A stretch of 38,062 nucleotides of DNA from Streptomyces oryzae (lineage in GTDB: Bacteria; Actinomycetota; Actinomycetes; Streptomycetales; Streptomycetaceae). The DNA is taken from NCBI RefSeq assembly GCF_017676365.1, contig NZ_JADKMA010000055.1, forward strand, positions 1 through 38,062, given 5' to 3'. This document shows, piece after piece, positions 1 through 7,579 of the stretch; positions within the stretch are counted from its first letter, which is position 1; each line of letters starts with the position of its first letter. The position numbers and the translations under genes are program-made. A model generated the notes under the pieces. The model was not told the DNA's origin and made no database searches. It saw nothing but the letters and a program-made list of their open reading frames with translations.

Positions 1-39
1 CCCCGGCCCCCCAGCCCCAGCGGCCTCTGTGATCTCGAT

Positions 40-68
40 TTGCACTGGTCGTCGGCCCGCGTTAAAGT
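40..68 (+). promoter_or_regulatory. Promoter of the initiator tRNA gene
   Basis: A -35 hexamer TTGCAC at 40-45 and a -10 hexamer TAAAGT at 63-68 are separated by exactly 17 bp, close to the vegetative (HrdB-type) consensus. Transcription would start near 75, a few bases before the mature tRNA 5' end at 83. The hexamers are seen directly; the start site is inferred. Confidence 0.75.
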
Positions 69-82
69 TGTGCACACAACGG

Positions 83-156
83 CGCGGGGTGGAGCAGCTC
101 GGTAGCTCGCTGGGCTCATAACCCAGAGGTCGCAGGTTCAAATCCTGTCCCCGCTA
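83..156 (+). tRNA. Initiator tRNA-fMet (CAT anticodon)
   Basis: The sequence folds as a cloverleaf with acceptor strand CGCGGGG pairing with CCCCGC, anticodon arm CTGGG-CTCATAA-CCCAG and T arm CAGGTTCAAATCCTG. Two initiator hallmarks are visible: three consecutive G:C pairs at the base of the anticodon stem, and no Watson-Crick pair at position 1:72 (C opposite T). These set it apart from elongator tRNA-Met. CCA is not encoded; the discriminator A is followed by CTGA. A strong promoter precedes it and a strong terminator hairpin follows, so it is a monocistronic unit. Confidence 0.95.
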
Positions 157-163
157 CTGATAG

Positions 164-197
164 ACGAAGGCCCGGATCCTCGGATCCGGGCCTTCGT
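164..197 (+). terminator. Terminator hairpin after tRNA-fMet
   Basis: This is a perfect 16-bp inverted repeat (164-179 and 182-197) with a 2-nt centre, starting 7 nt after the tRNA. It has no long T tract, as is common for Streptomyces terminators. The gene on the other side (ending at 292) is convergent, so the hairpin may act in both directions. Confidence 0.8.
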
Positions 198-291
198 CGT
201 GTTTCCGGTTGTCCCGGGGCTGCCGCCGGCTGTGCGGAACGGCAGACGGCCCGCGCCCGTGCGGGGTGCGGGCCGGAGCAGGAGACGAGGG

Positions 292-708
292 TCAGGAGCC
301 GCTGCAGTTCGGGCAGACGCCTCGGTAGGTGACGGTGGCGTCGGCGATCTTGAAGCCGTAGCGCTCACCCTCCGGGAGGGCCGCCAGCGGGTCACCCGTG
401 GGGTGCACGTCCCGGATGGTGCCGCAGCTGGAGCAGACCAGGTGCTGGTGGGTGTGGCGGGCATTCGGGTCGTAGCGCTTGGCGCGGCCGTCGGTGCTCA
501 CCTCAAGCACTTCGCCGAGAGCGACCAGCTCGCTCAGCGTGTTGTAGACGGTCGCGCGCGCGATCTCCGGCAGGCGGTCCGCCGCGCGGGCATGGACCTC
601 GTCCGCCGTGTAATGCACATGGTCGCCGTCGAGTACCTCGGCGACGACTCGCCGCTGTGCGGTGAGCCGCCAACCGCGATCGCGGAGCCGTTCCAGCAGG
701 TCACTCAT
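292..708 (-). CDS. Fur-family regulator, PerR/CatR-like peroxide sensor
   Basis: This 138-aa Fur-family repressor has an N-terminal winged helix (about 1-80) and a C-terminal dimerisation and metal domain. The recognition-helix region reads ARATVYNTLSEL. Two CxxC pairs (C92/C95 and C132/C135) form the structural zinc site. The regulatory metal ligands of PerR can be aligned: H32, D80, H87, H89 and D100. The last is Asp, as in peroxide-sensing PerR, rather than the Glu typical of Fur. The gene is divergent from a catalase gene, the catR-catA arrangement known in Streptomyces, so it probably represses that catalase and itself, with release by H2O2 oxidation. Start choice: ATG at 708 lies 6 nt after a -10 hexamer TAGGCT, suggesting a leaderless mRNA. 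The family is certain; peroxide sensing is inferred. Confidence 0.92.
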   Translation of the reverse strand: MSDLLERLRDRGWRLTAQRRVVAEVLDGDHVHYTADEVHARAADRLPEIARATVYNTLSELVALGEVLEVSTDGRAKRYDPNARHTHQHLVCSSCGTIRDVHPTGDPLAALPEGERYGFKIADATVTYRGVCPNCSGS

Positions 709-714
709 ATGTCC

Positions 715-741
715 AGCCTAGCAGCGGCATGTCCATGGACA
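715..741 (-). promoter_or_regulatory. Fur-family gene promoter with 12-bp palindrome
   Basis: On the minus strand a -10 hexamer TAGGCT (720-715) sits 6 nt before the ATG at 708. Just upstream is a perfect 12-bp palindrome, TGTCCATGGACA (730-741), in the -35/spacer region, well placed for autorepression. The palindrome and hexamer are seen directly; the binding protein is unknown. Confidence 0.45.
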
Positions 742-767
742 GAATCGGTACGGGTTTCGTCTGCTTC

Positions 768-814
768 TTGACTTAGACAAAGTCCAATGTAGTGTTGCGG
801 GTGGTTGGACTACA
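768..814 (+). promoter_or_regulatory. Catalase promoter with overlapping dyads
   Basis: A -35 TTGACT (768-773) and -10 TAGTGT (790-795) are 16 bp apart. The -35 overlaps a dyad GACTT-AGACA-AAGTC (770-784), the size of a 15-bp Fur/PerR box. A second inverted repeat, AGTCCAA (781-787) with TTGGACT (805-811), flanks the likely transcription start. This fits repression by the divergent Fur-family protein. Binding is inferred. Confidence 0.6.
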
Positions 815-842
815 GGACAGATGTGAAGCGCAGGAGGCGCAT

Positions 843-2309
843 GTGACCGTGCAGGACGAGACGGCCGGACCCATGACCACGGAAGCCGGTGCTCCGGTCG
901 CCGACAACCAGAACAGCCAGACTGCCGGCGTGGGCGGCCCCGTGCTCGTCCAGGACCAGCACCTGCTGGAGAAGCTGGCCCACTTCAACCGCGAGCGCAT
1001 CCCGGAGCGCATCGTGCACGCCCGGGGCGCGGGCGCGTACGGAAAGTTCACCGTCACCGCTGATGTGACCGGGTACACCCGGGCGAAGTTCCTCTCCGAG
1101 GTCGGCAAGGAGACCGAGGTCTTCCTGCGCTTCTCCACGGTGGCCGGCAACCTCGGTGCCGCCGACGCGGTACGCGACCCCCGCGGCTTCGCGCTGAAGT
1201 TCTACACCGAAGAGGGCAACTACGACCTCGTCGGCAACAACACCCCCGTGTTCTTCATCAAGGACGCCATCAAGTTCCCCGACTTCATCCACACGCAGAA
1301 GCGCGACCCGTACACCGGCTCCCAGGAGCCGGACAACGTCTGGGACTTCTGGGGCCTGTCGCCCGAGTCGACCCACCAGGTGACCTGGCTCTTCGGCGAC
1401 CGGGGCATCCCCGCCTCCTACCGTCACATGGACGGCTTCGGCTCCCACACCTTCCAGTGGACGAACGAGGCCGGCGAGGTCTTCTGGGTCAAGTACCACT
1501 TCAAGACCGACCAGGGCATCAAGAACCTCACCGCCGCCGAGGCGGAGGAGCTGGCCGGCAAGGACCCCGACAGCCACCAGCGCGACCTGCGCGAGGCCAT
1601 CGAGCGGGGTGAGTACCCGACCTGGACCGTGGGCGTGCAGATCATGCCCGCGGCCGAGGCGGCGAACTACCGGTTCAACCCGTTCGACCTGACCAAGGTG
1701 TGGCCGCACGCCGACTACCCGGTCCAGTGGTTCGGCAAGCTGGAGCTCAACCGCAACCCGCGGAACATCTTCGCCGAGGTCGAGCAGTCGATCTTCTCCC
1801 CGCACCACTTCGTGCCGGGCATCGGCCCCTCGCCGGACAAGATGCTCCAGGGCCGCCTCTTCGCCTACGGCGACGCGCACCGCTACCGCGTCGGCATCAA
1901 CGCCGACCTGCTGCCGGTGAACGAGCCGAAGGCGACGCAGGCCCGCAGCTACGGCCGGGACGGCGTGATGTACGACGGCCGGCACGGCGGGGCGAAGAAC
2001 TACGAGCCCAACAGCTTCGGCGCGCCGGCCCAGACCGGCCGTGCGCTGTGGGAGCCGCTGCCGGTCAGCGGCACCACCGAGGACCACCCGGCACCCTCGC
2101 ACGCCGAGGACGACGACTTCGTCCAGGCCGGGAACCTCTACCGCCTGATGTCGGAGGACGAGAAGGCGCGGCTGATCGACAACCTGGCGAACGCCATGGC
2201 GGGCGTCTCCCGGGACGACATCGTCCAGCGCGCGATCGAGAACTTCCGCACGGCGGACCCCGACTACGGCAAGCGGCTGGAGGCCGCGGTCCAGGCCCTG
2301 CGCGGCTGA
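843..2309 (+). CDS. katA: Monofunctional haem catalase
   Basis: This 488-aa small-subunit, clade-3 type catalase disproportionates H2O2 to water and oxygen in the cytoplasm. The catalytic His is H59 (ERIVHARG), the catalytic Asn lies in VGNNTPVFF (about 131-138), and the proximal haem-binding Tyr is Y342 ([12 protein letters not shown]). Length fits the small-subunit class; there is no C-terminal flavodoxin-like domain. The start is taken as GTG 843 because GGAGG lies 5 nt upstream (833-837); ATG 873 is also possible, and extension to 792 is unlikely since it lacks a ribosome binding site. Divergent from the PerR/CatR-like gene, so probably peroxide-inducible. It ends with a strong 15-bp hairpin. 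Confidence 0.96.
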   Translation: MTVQDETAGPMTTEAGAPVADNQNSQTAGVGGPVLVQDQHLLEKLAHFNRERIPERIVHARGAGAYGKFTVTADVTGYTRAKFLSEVGKETEVFLRFSTVAGNLGAADAVRDPRGFALKFYTEEGNYDLVGNNTPVFFIKDAIKFPDFIHTQKRDPYTGSQEPDNVWDFWGLSPESTHQVTWLFGDRGIPASYRHMDGFGSHTFQWTNEAGEVFWVKYHFKTDQGIKNLTAAEAEELAGKDPDSHQRDLREAIERGEYPTWTVGVQIMPAAEAANYRFNPFDLTKVWPHADYPVQWFGKLELNRNPRNIFAEVEQSIFSPHHFVPGIGPSPDKMLQGRLFAYGDAHRYRVGINADLLPVNEPKATQARSYGRDGVMYDGRHGGAKNYEPNSFGAPAQTGRALWEPLPVSGTTEDHPAPSHAEDDDFVQAGNLYRLMSEDEKARLIDNLANAMAGVSRDDIVQRAIENFRTADPDYGKRLEAAVQALRG

Positions 2310-2329
2310 CCGGCCGCTCGCCGTACGAG

Positions 2330-2370
2330 ACCGGAGGGACCGGACGCCATGGGGCTCCGGTCCCTCCGGT
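2330..2370 (+). terminator. Terminator of the catalase gene
   Basis: A perfect 15-bp stem (2330-2344 with 2356-2370, arm TCCGGTCCCTCCGGT) and an 11-nt loop begin 20 nt after the catalase stop codon. There is no T tract. It is long enough to be a strong intrinsic terminator of the kind common in Streptomyces. Confidence 0.8.
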
Positions 2371-2504
2371 GCGTGTGCGGCCTCGCCGGTTGTCAGCCGC
2401 GCCTTGTTCGGCTGCGTAAGGGCTGCCACTTGGTGTGCGTGGCAGGCTGCGAGTGAGCTTTGGCTGGGCGCGCAGTTCCCCGCGCCCCTTCGGGGCGCCA
2501 GGTC
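2371..2504. other. Intergenic hairpins between catalase and CBS-domain gene
   Basis: This spacer between convergent genes holds two more hairpins: CTGCCAC/GTGGCAG (2423-2429 with 2439-2445) and GCGCCCC-TTC-GGGGCGC (2482-2498). The second lies just past the CBS-gene stop and can terminate that minus-strand transcript. The stretch around 2465-2498 (GGGCGCGCAGTTCCCCGCGC and the following hairpin) resembles an intergenic sequence I recall as frequent in Streptomyces genomes; that is memory, not a search. Confidence 0.5.
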
Positions 2505-2903
2505 TCAGAGGGTGAGGGGGACGCGTGCGTTCGACCAGTTACGGACGATGTCGCGTACCGAGAGGATGCCCACCGGTTCCTGCTCGTCGAGCACGATGAG
2601 ATGGCGGAAGCCGCCGCGGGTCATGGCCTGGGCCGCCGCGTCCAGGGTCCAGTCCGGGGTGGCGAAGACGACGTCGGTTGTGGTGTGGTCGTGCGCCCGT
2701 TCCCGGTCCGGGTCCTGGCCGGCGCCGAGGGAGTCGAGGATGTCGCGCTCGGTCAGGATGCCGAGCCCGCTGGTGTCGGGGTCGAGGACGACGGCGGCGC
2801 CGACGCGGCGGGCCGACATCAGCCGGGCCGCCTGTCGGAGAGTGTGCGCAGGGCCGATGGTGAGGATCACTTTGCTCATGGCGTGGTGGACGTGACCGGG
2901 CAT
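2505..2903 (-). CDS. Two-CBS-domain protein
   Basis: This 132-aa cytoplasmic protein consists of little more than a tandem pair of CBS motifs (Bateman module). The first CBS ends in GLGILTERDIL and the second in EPVGILSVRDIV, both typical CBS endings. Stand-alone CBS pairs usually bind adenine nucleotides such as AMP, ATP or SAM; the ligand and target here are unknown. The start is the ATG at 2903, preceded by an excellent ribosome binding site AAGGAGGT. An open frame upstream of it lacks such a signal. A second ATG lies eight codons downstream. The gene is followed by hisN-type sequence transcribed in the same direction but separated by 180 bp, so it is probably independent. Confidence 0.88.
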   Translation of the reverse strand: MPGHVHHAMSKVILTIGPAHTLRQAARLMSARRVGAAVVLDPDTSGLGILTERDILDSLGAGQDPDRERAHDHTTTDVVFATPDWTLDAAAQAMTRGGFRHLIVLDEQEPVGILSVRDIVRNWSNARVPLTL

Positions 2904-3085
2904 GAGGGGGCTACCTCCTTGGCGGAACGGCTTCCCGGCGTTCCCGGTGCTTCCCGGCGTTTCCGGTGCGCGGGCACGCCTCGAGAAGCCCTTCACAAGG
3001 GCACAAGCGAGCGGATTCTCATGTTCACATGTGACGGAGGTCGCAACAAGGACGCGTGTACTGACCACCCGGACGAGTGGTCGGA

Positions 3086-3880
3086 TCAAGCCGTCAGATA
3101 GCTCAGCAGTGTCTCGTGCAGCAGCCCGTTCGAGGCCGCCGCGTTGCCGCTGTGCGGTCCCGGATTCCCGTCGAGCCCGGTGAAGGTGCCGCCCGCCTCC
3201 TCGACGATGACCACGCTCGCCGCCATGTCCCACAGCGACAGCTCCGGCTCGGCACACATGTCGACCGAGCCCTCGGCGACCATCATGTACGGCCAGAAGT
3301 CGCCGTAGGCGCGCGTTCGCCAGCAGTCCCGGGTCAGATCCATGAAGCCGCCCAGCATGCCGCGCTCCTCCCAGCCGTGCAGCGAGGAGTACGCGAACGA
3401 GGCGTCGCGCACCTCGGCGACCTTGGACACCTCAAGCCTGGTGGCCTTGGACAGGCTGCGGCCGCTGTACGCGCCGGCGCCCTTGGCCGCCCACCAGCGG
3501 CGGTTGAGCGCGGGTGCCGAGACGACGCCGACGACCGGCCGGTCGCCGCCCTCGCCCATCTCCATCAGCGCGATGAGCGTCGCCCACACCGGGACGCCGC
3601 GTACATAGTTCTTCGTGCCGTCGATCGGGTCGATCACCCAGCGGCGCGGTCCGTGCCCCTCGGTGCCGAACTCCTCGCCCAGCACCGCGTCGCGCGGCCG
3701 GGTGCGCTGGAGCGAGGTGCGGATCAGCTCCTCGGCCGCCTTGTCGGCCTCGCTCACCGGCGTCATGTCCGGTTTGGTCTCGACCTTCAGGTCGAGAGCC
3801 TTGAACCGCTCCATGGTCGCGGCGTCGGCGGCGTCGGCCAGCACATGGGCGAGACGCAGATCATCGTGATAGTCCAGCAT
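3086..3880 (-). CDS. hisN: Histidinol-phosphatase, inositol monophosphatase family
   Basis: This 264-aa member of the inositol monophosphatase superfamily is a Mg2+-dependent, Li+-sensitive-type phosphatase fold. The metal and catalytic motifs are seen: GEEFG (Glu), WVIDPIDGTKNYVRG (the DPxDGT motif) and LSLWDMAASVVIVEEAGG (the distal Asp). Strong resemblance to S. coelicolor HisN (recalled as SCO5208) and its position in the same neighbourhood support histidinol-phosphate hydrolysis, the penultimate step of histidine synthesis. ATG 3880 is chosen; an upstream ATG at 3916 is possible. A -10-like GATACT lies 8 nt before 3880, so the mRNA may be leaderless. A generic inositol phosphatase is the alternative. 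Confidence 0.88.
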   Translation of the reverse strand: MLDYHDDLRLAHVLADAADAATMERFKALDLKVETKPDMTPVSEADKAAEELIRTSLQRTRPRDAVLGEEFGTEGHGPRRWVIDPIDGTKNYVRGVPVWATLIALMEMGEGGDRPVVGVVSAPALNRRWWAAKGAGAYSGRSLSKATRLEVSKVAEVRDASFAYSSLHGWEERGMLGGFMDLTRDCWRTRAYGDFWPYMMVAEGSVDMCAEPELSLWDMAASVVIVEEAGGTFTGLDGNPGPHSGNAAASNGLLHETLLSYLTA

Positions 3881-4006
3881 GTCCGAACAGTATCGAGCGG
3901 CGAAACCCCCGGCCACAGGGCCATGCGCGTGCGCCCCGTATTGACACCTCTTGGCGGTGCGTCAATTCTGTGCCGCACGCCGGGCTGTCGGTCTGGGGAG
4001 GCGACG

Positions 4007-4603
4007 ATGCCTACTGCGCGCGAGACCCTGCTGGACGCCGCTCACGTGGCGGTGCGGGCACAGCCCTGGGCGGTGGTGCGGATGGTCGACGTCGCGGCGG
4101 CCGCCGGGGTGTCGCGGCAGACCCTCTACAACGAGTTCGGCAGCAAGGAGGGGCTGGGCGCCGCGCTGGTCGAGAGGCTGCTGGAGGATTTTCTGGACGG
4201 AGCGGGGCGCGCTGCGGCTGAGGCGTGCCGCGGTGGGGGTGATCCGGCCGTCTGTTGCGCCGCCGCGGCGCGGTGGGTCCTGCGGACGGCGCGGGCCGAG
4301 CCCATTGTGCGCGGGGCGCTCACCGGGTCTTTCGGGGCGCGGATGCCCTTGCCTTTGGGAGAGCCCGGGAAGCTCGCTGCTGCGTTGCGGAGCCGGGTGG
4401 TGTCCGGGCTGGACCGGGCGGGGCGGGTACCCGTGGGCGGGCCCGCTCCGCGGGAGGGACCCTGGCGGCAGGAATTGGAGCGGGCTTACGAGGTGGGGTT
4501 ACGGGTTGCCCTCTCGTATGTCGTCGCTCCCGAGCAGGGGCCTGGCGACGAGGAGCCCTGCGGGCGCGTGGACGAGGTCGTCCGGGCGTTGCTGTCCCGC
4601 TAG
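4007..4603 (+). CDS. TetR-family regulator with a TTA codon
   Basis: This 198-aa protein has an N-terminal TetR helix-turn-helix (about 5-52, with VDVAAAAGVSRQTLYNEFGSK) and a variable ligand-binding domain. ATG 4007 has GGGGAGG 5 nt upstream (3995-4001). Codon 165 is TTA (4499-4501), the rare leucine codon read by bldA tRNA. It is the only in-frame TTA I found in the window's genes, so full-length product may appear only late in growth or in aerial mycelium. It converges on the SMR exporter gene with a 36-bp gap holding a tandem 12-bp repeat. The exporter is a plausible target, but nothing in the sequence proves it. Ligand unknown. Confidence 0.88.
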   Translation: MPTARETLLDAAHVAVRAQPWAVVRMVDVAAAAGVSRQTLYNEFGSKEGLGAALVERLLEDFLDGAGRAAAEACRGGGDPAVCCAAAARWVLRTARAEPIVRGALTGSFGARMPLPLGEPGKLAAALRSRVVSGLDRAGRVPVGGPAPREGPWRQELERAYEVGLRVALSYVVAPEQGPGDEEPCGRVDEVVRALLSR

Positions 4604-4627
4604 CGGTGCCCGGCACGGTGCCCGGCA
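4604..4627. repeat. Tandem 12-bp repeat in convergent spacer
   Basis: CGGTGCCCGGCA occurs twice back to back (4604-4615 and 4616-4627) directly after the TetR stop codon. The unit is nearly self-complementary (GTGCC/GGCAC), so the pair can fold into a hairpin between the two convergent genes. Confidence 0.7.
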
Positions 4628-4639
4628 AGCAATGGGGCC

Positions 4640-4963
4640 TCAGTGTGCGCTGCCCGAGAGTTGGAGGCCCATGACGCCGACGATCACCAGGGTGATCGAG
4701 ACGAGTTTGAGCCCGGAGACCACATCGCCCATGAAGACCATGCCGTAGATCGCCGTGCCCGCGGCGCCGATGCCCGTCCACACCGCGTACGCGGGGCCGA
4801 CGTCCAGCCGCTTCAGCGAGAGGGTCAGCAGGCCGAAGCTGCCGAGGGCGAAGGCGCAGAACGCGATCGTGGGCCACAGTCTGGTGAAGCCGTGGGAGAG
4901 CTTCAGGCACACGGCGAAGCCGGTCTCCAGCAAGCCCGCCACTATCACCAGCAGCCACGCCAT
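4640..4963 (-). CDS. sugE: SMR-family exporter, Gdx/SugE type
   Basis: This 107-aa four-helix membrane protein has the length and pattern of the small multidrug resistance family. The essential membrane Glu is at position 13 (AGLLETGFAV) and the GPAYAVWTGIGA segment is characteristic. The lack of EmrE-like features and the sequence resemblance place it with SugE/Gdx, whose studied members export guanidinium in exchange for protons; some export quaternary ammonium compounds. It acts as a dimer in the cytoplasmic membrane. It is a single gene here, whereas paired SMR genes occur elsewhere. I saw no guanidine riboswitch in the short (95-bp) upstream region, only a GGGGATCCCC palindrome. Confidence 0.88.
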   Translation of the reverse strand: MAWLLVIVAGLLETGFAVCLKLSHGFTRLWPTIAFCAFALGSFGLLTLSLKRLDVGPAYAVWTGIGAAGTAIYGMVFMGDVVSGLKLVSITLVIVGVMGLQLSGSAH

Positions 4964-4989
4964 GTGCTCTTCCTCTCGTTGCTCCCGTC

Positions 4990-4999
4990 GGGGATCCCC
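4990..4999. promoter_or_regulatory. Palindrome upstream of the SMR exporter
   Basis: The perfect 10-bp palindrome GGGGATCCCC lies 27-36 bp before the exporter start codon, just downstream of a minus-strand TTGACC (-35-like). It is a candidate operator, possibly for the TetR protein encoded at 4007-4603. Inference only. Confidence 0.3.
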
Positions 5000-5057
5000 A
5001 GGGGGACAAGGTCAAGCGCAGGCAAACCAGTATGCAGCGGCGGCTCGGCGGAAGCGA

Positions 5058-6077
5058 TCAGTCCCCTTCGCGCCTCTCCCGCGTCGCCAGCAGGCGGCGC
5101 AGCGAGTGGAGTCGGGCCGGGTCGGCGTGTCCCTCGGCCACCCACTGGTCCAGCGCGCAGCCCGGCTCGTTGTGGCTGCACGCGCGCGGGCAGTCGGCGG
5201 CGCCCGCCTCCAGATCGGGGAAGGCGTGGATGACGCGCGAGAGCTGAATGTGGTTCAGGCCGAAGGAGCGCACCCCCGGGGTGTCGATGACCCAGCCGTC
5301 CTCGCCGATGGTGGAGGGCGGCAGCGGGAGCGCCAGTGCCGAGGTGGTGGTGTGCCGGCCGCGCCCGGTGACCGCGTTCACCACGCCCGTGGCCCGACGG
5401 CGCTCCGGCACCAGCGCGTTGACCAGCGTCGTCTTGCCGACGCCGCTGTGCCCCACGCACACCGTGATCTGGCCGCGCATCAGCTCGCGGACCGCCTCGA
5501 CGCCCGAACCGTCGGCGAAGTCGTCCCTGTTGGTGACGACATAGCGCACGCCCAGCGGCGCGTACGTCTCCAGCAGCGGCCCGGCCGGCGCCAGGTCGGA
5601 CTTGGTCAGCACCAGCAGCGGCTCGAGGCCCGCGTCGAACGCGGCGACCAGACAGCGGTCGATCAGCCGCGGGCGCGGCTCGGGGTCGGCCAGCGCGGTC
5701 ACGACGGCGAGCTGGTCGGCGTTGGCGACGATGACGCGCTCGTACGGGTCGTTGTCGTCCGCCGTCCTGCGCAGCACAGAGGTGCGCTCCTGGACGCGGA
5801 CGATGCGCGCGAGGGTGTCCTTGGCGCCGGACAGGTCGCCGACGACGGCCACCCTGTCACCCACCACCACGGCCTTGCGGCCCAGTTCGCGGGCCTTCAT
5901 CGCGGTGACCGTGCGGCCCTCCACCAGGCAGGTCAGCCGGCCCCGGTCGACGGTGAGCACCAGGCCCTCCGCCGCGTCCTCGTGCTTGGGGCGGGTGTGG
6001 GTGCGCGGGCGGGTGCCGCGGCGGGAGGGGCGGACCCGGATGTCGTCCTCGTCGGTGTGCTTGCCGTAGCGGCGCAT
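5058..6077 (-). CDS. rsgA: Ribosome small-subunit GTPase RsgA
   Basis: This 339-aa circularly permuted GTPase helps late maturation of the 30S subunit. An N-terminal OB-fold (about 40-110) is followed by G motifs in the permuted order: G4 LTKSD (about 175), then the P-loop GHSGVGKTTLVNAL (about 225), then G3 DTPGVRSFGL (about 275). The C-terminal zinc-binding segment follows (CPRACSHNEPGC, with Cys/His ligands). The basic N-terminal stretch of about 30 residues is typical of actinobacterial homologues. It starts 13 nt after the aroA stop codon, so the two form an operon, as in other streptomycetes. Confidence 0.95.
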   Translation of the reverse strand: MRRYGKHTDEDDIRVRPSRRGTRPRTHTRPKHEDAAEGLVLTVDRGRLTCLVEGRTVTAMKARELGRKAVVVGDRVAVVGDLSGAKDTLARIVRVQERTSVLRRTADDNDPYERVIVANADQLAVVTALADPEPRPRLIDRCLVAAFDAGLEPLLVLTKSDLAPAGPLLETYAPLGVRYVVTNRDDFADGSGVEAVRELMRGQITVCVGHSGVGKTTLVNALVPERRRATGVVNAVTGRGRHTTTSALALPLPPSTIGEDGWVIDTPGVRSFGLNHIQLSRVIHAFPDLEAGAADCPRACSHNEPGCALDQWVAEGHADPARLHSLRRLLATRERREGD

Positions 6078-6090
6078 CGCGGGCGCCCTC

Positions 6091-7497
6091 TCAGGCTCTC
6101 TCTCCGGCTCCGGGACCGGCTGCCGCCGGGACGCCGAGCATGTCGCCCCACATCCGCGGGAAGTCCGGCAGGGTCTTGTACGTCGTCGCGACGTTCTCCA
6201 CCTCTACGCCCTCGACGGCCAGCCCGAGCAGTGCGCCCGCCGTGGCCAGCCGGTGGTCGTCGTAGGTGTGGAAGACGCCGCCGTGCAGCGGGCGCGGCCT
6301 GATCCGCAGGCCGTCCTCGGTCTCGGTGACATCGCCGCCCAGGCCGTTGATCTCCTTCACCAGCGCCGCCAGCCGGTCGGTCTCGTGCAGCCGCAGATGG
6401 CCGACGCCGCGCAGCACCGACTCGCCCTCGGCCAGCGCGGCCACTGCCGCGATGCCCGGCGTCAGCTCGCCCACCTCGCCCAGGTCGATGTCGATGCCGT
6501 GGATACGGCCGCTGCCGGTGAAGGTGAGGCCGCGCTCGTCCAGCACGCAGGAACCGCCCATGGCCGTGAAGATCTCGCGCAGCGCGTCACCGGGCTGTGT
6601 GGTGTGCTCGGGCCAGTCAGGGACGGTGACCCGGCCGCCGGTCACCAGTGCGGCGGCGAGGAAGGGCTGCGCGTTGGACAGGTCCGGCTCGATCGTCAGA
6701 TCGCGGCCCAGCAGCGCGCCGGGCGTCACCCGCCACACGTTGGGCGCCCCGCCGTCCTCGGGTGCGTCCACCTGGGCGCCGGCGGCGCGCAGCATCTCCA
6801 CCGTCATCCGGATGTGCGGCATGGAGGGCAGGGTGCGGCCCGTGTGCCGGACCTCGACGCCCTGGTTGAAGCCCGGACCCGACAGCAGCAGTGCGCTGAC
6901 GAACTGGCTGGAGGAGGAGGCGTCGATCTCCACCGGGCCGCCGGCCAGCGAGCCGTTGCCGTGCACCGTCATCGGCAGCGCGCCGCGGCCCTCGTCCTCC
7001 ACACGGGCGCCCAGGGTGCGCAGCGCGTCGATGACGCCGTGCAGCGGACGCTCGTAGGAGCGCGGGTCACCGTCGAACCGGATCGGGCCCTCGGCGAGCG
7101 CGGCCAGCGGCGGCAGGAAACGCATCACGGTGCCCGCGTTGCCGACGTCCACCGTGGCCGGGCCGCGCAGCGCCGTCGGGATCACCCGCCACGCCTCGCC
7201 GCCGGGTCGTTCACCGGCGGCACGGTCGCCGTCGGTCGCGGGTGCGGCGGAGGCGGAGGAGACGGTCTCCTCGATGTGGACGCCCATGGTGCGCAGCGCG
7301 TCCGCCATCAGCAGGGTGTCGCGGGAGCGCAGCGGGCGGCGCAGCCAGCCCGGTTCGGAGGAGAGGGCCGCCAGCACCAGGGCGCGGTTGGTGACCGACT
7401 TGGACCCCGGCACGGTGACGGTCGCCTCGATCCGGCCCGGCGCCGTGGGCGCGTGCCAGAGTGCGGAGTCTGCGGGGCTGATGCGCTGGTCGGTCAT
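6091..7497 (-). CDS. aroA: 3-phosphoshikimate 1-carboxyvinyltransferase (EPSP synthase)
   Basis: The enzyme joins phosphoenolpyruvate to shikimate-3-phosphate in the chorismate pathway. It is a 468-aa two-domain inside-out barrel. Signature segments are [17 protein letters not shown] (about 29-45), [34 protein letters not shown] and the C-terminal [15 protein letters not shown]. Residues about 78-101 form an Ala/Gly/Asp-rich insert not expected in the core fold. ATG 7497 is the start: it aligns with family N-termini and lies 7 nt after a -10 hexamer TACAGT, suggesting a leaderless mRNA. It is the first gene of the aroA-rsgA operon. Start and function are well supported. Confidence 0.95.
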   Translation of the reverse strand: MTDQRISPADSALWHAPTAPGRIEATVTVPGSKSVTNRALVLAALSSEPGWLRRPLRSRDTLLMADALRTMGVHIEETVSSASAAPATDGDRAAGERPGGEAWRVIPTALRGPATVDVGNAGTVMRFLPPLAALAEGPIRFDGDPRSYERPLHGVIDALRTLGARVEDEGRGALPMTVHGNGSLAGGPVEIDASSSSQFVSALLLSGPGFNQGVEVRHTGRTLPSMPHIRMTVEMLRAAGAQVDAPEDGGAPNVWRVTPGALLGRDLTIEPDLSNAQPFLAAALVTGGRVTVPDWPEHTTQPGDALREIFTAMGGSCVLDERGLTFTGSGRIHGIDIDLGEVGELTPGIAAVAALAEGESVLRGVGHLRLHETDRLAALVKEINGLGGDVTETEDGLRIRPRPLHGGVFHTYDDHRLATAGALLGLAVEGVEVENVATTYKTLPDFPRMWGDMLGVPAAAGPGAGERA

Positions 7498-7504
7498 GGG
7501 GCCC

Positions 7505-7510
7505 ACTGTA
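7505..7510 (-). promoter_or_regulatory. aroA -10 hexamer, probable leaderless start
   Basis: TACAGT on the minus strand ends 7 nt before the aroA ATG, placing the transcription start at or next to the start codon. No ribosome binding site is seen. There is no good -35 match. Confidence 0.4.
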
Positions 7511-7579
7511 ATGGCTGGGGCCCGGCGGCCTCCCTGACCGGCTGTGCCGCCCTCCTGGTCCGGCCGGCTGCCCCCGGGG

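Noticed and set aside
810..2429. A 539-codon open frame on the minus strand opposite catalase
   Set aside because: It mirrors the catalase gene, has Val/Arg/Gly/Leu-rich composition typical of antisense frames in GC-rich DNA and resembles no family.
4964..5057. A guanidine riboswitch before the SMR gene
   Set aside because: The leader is short and lacks the conserved ACGR-type motifs that I could look for.
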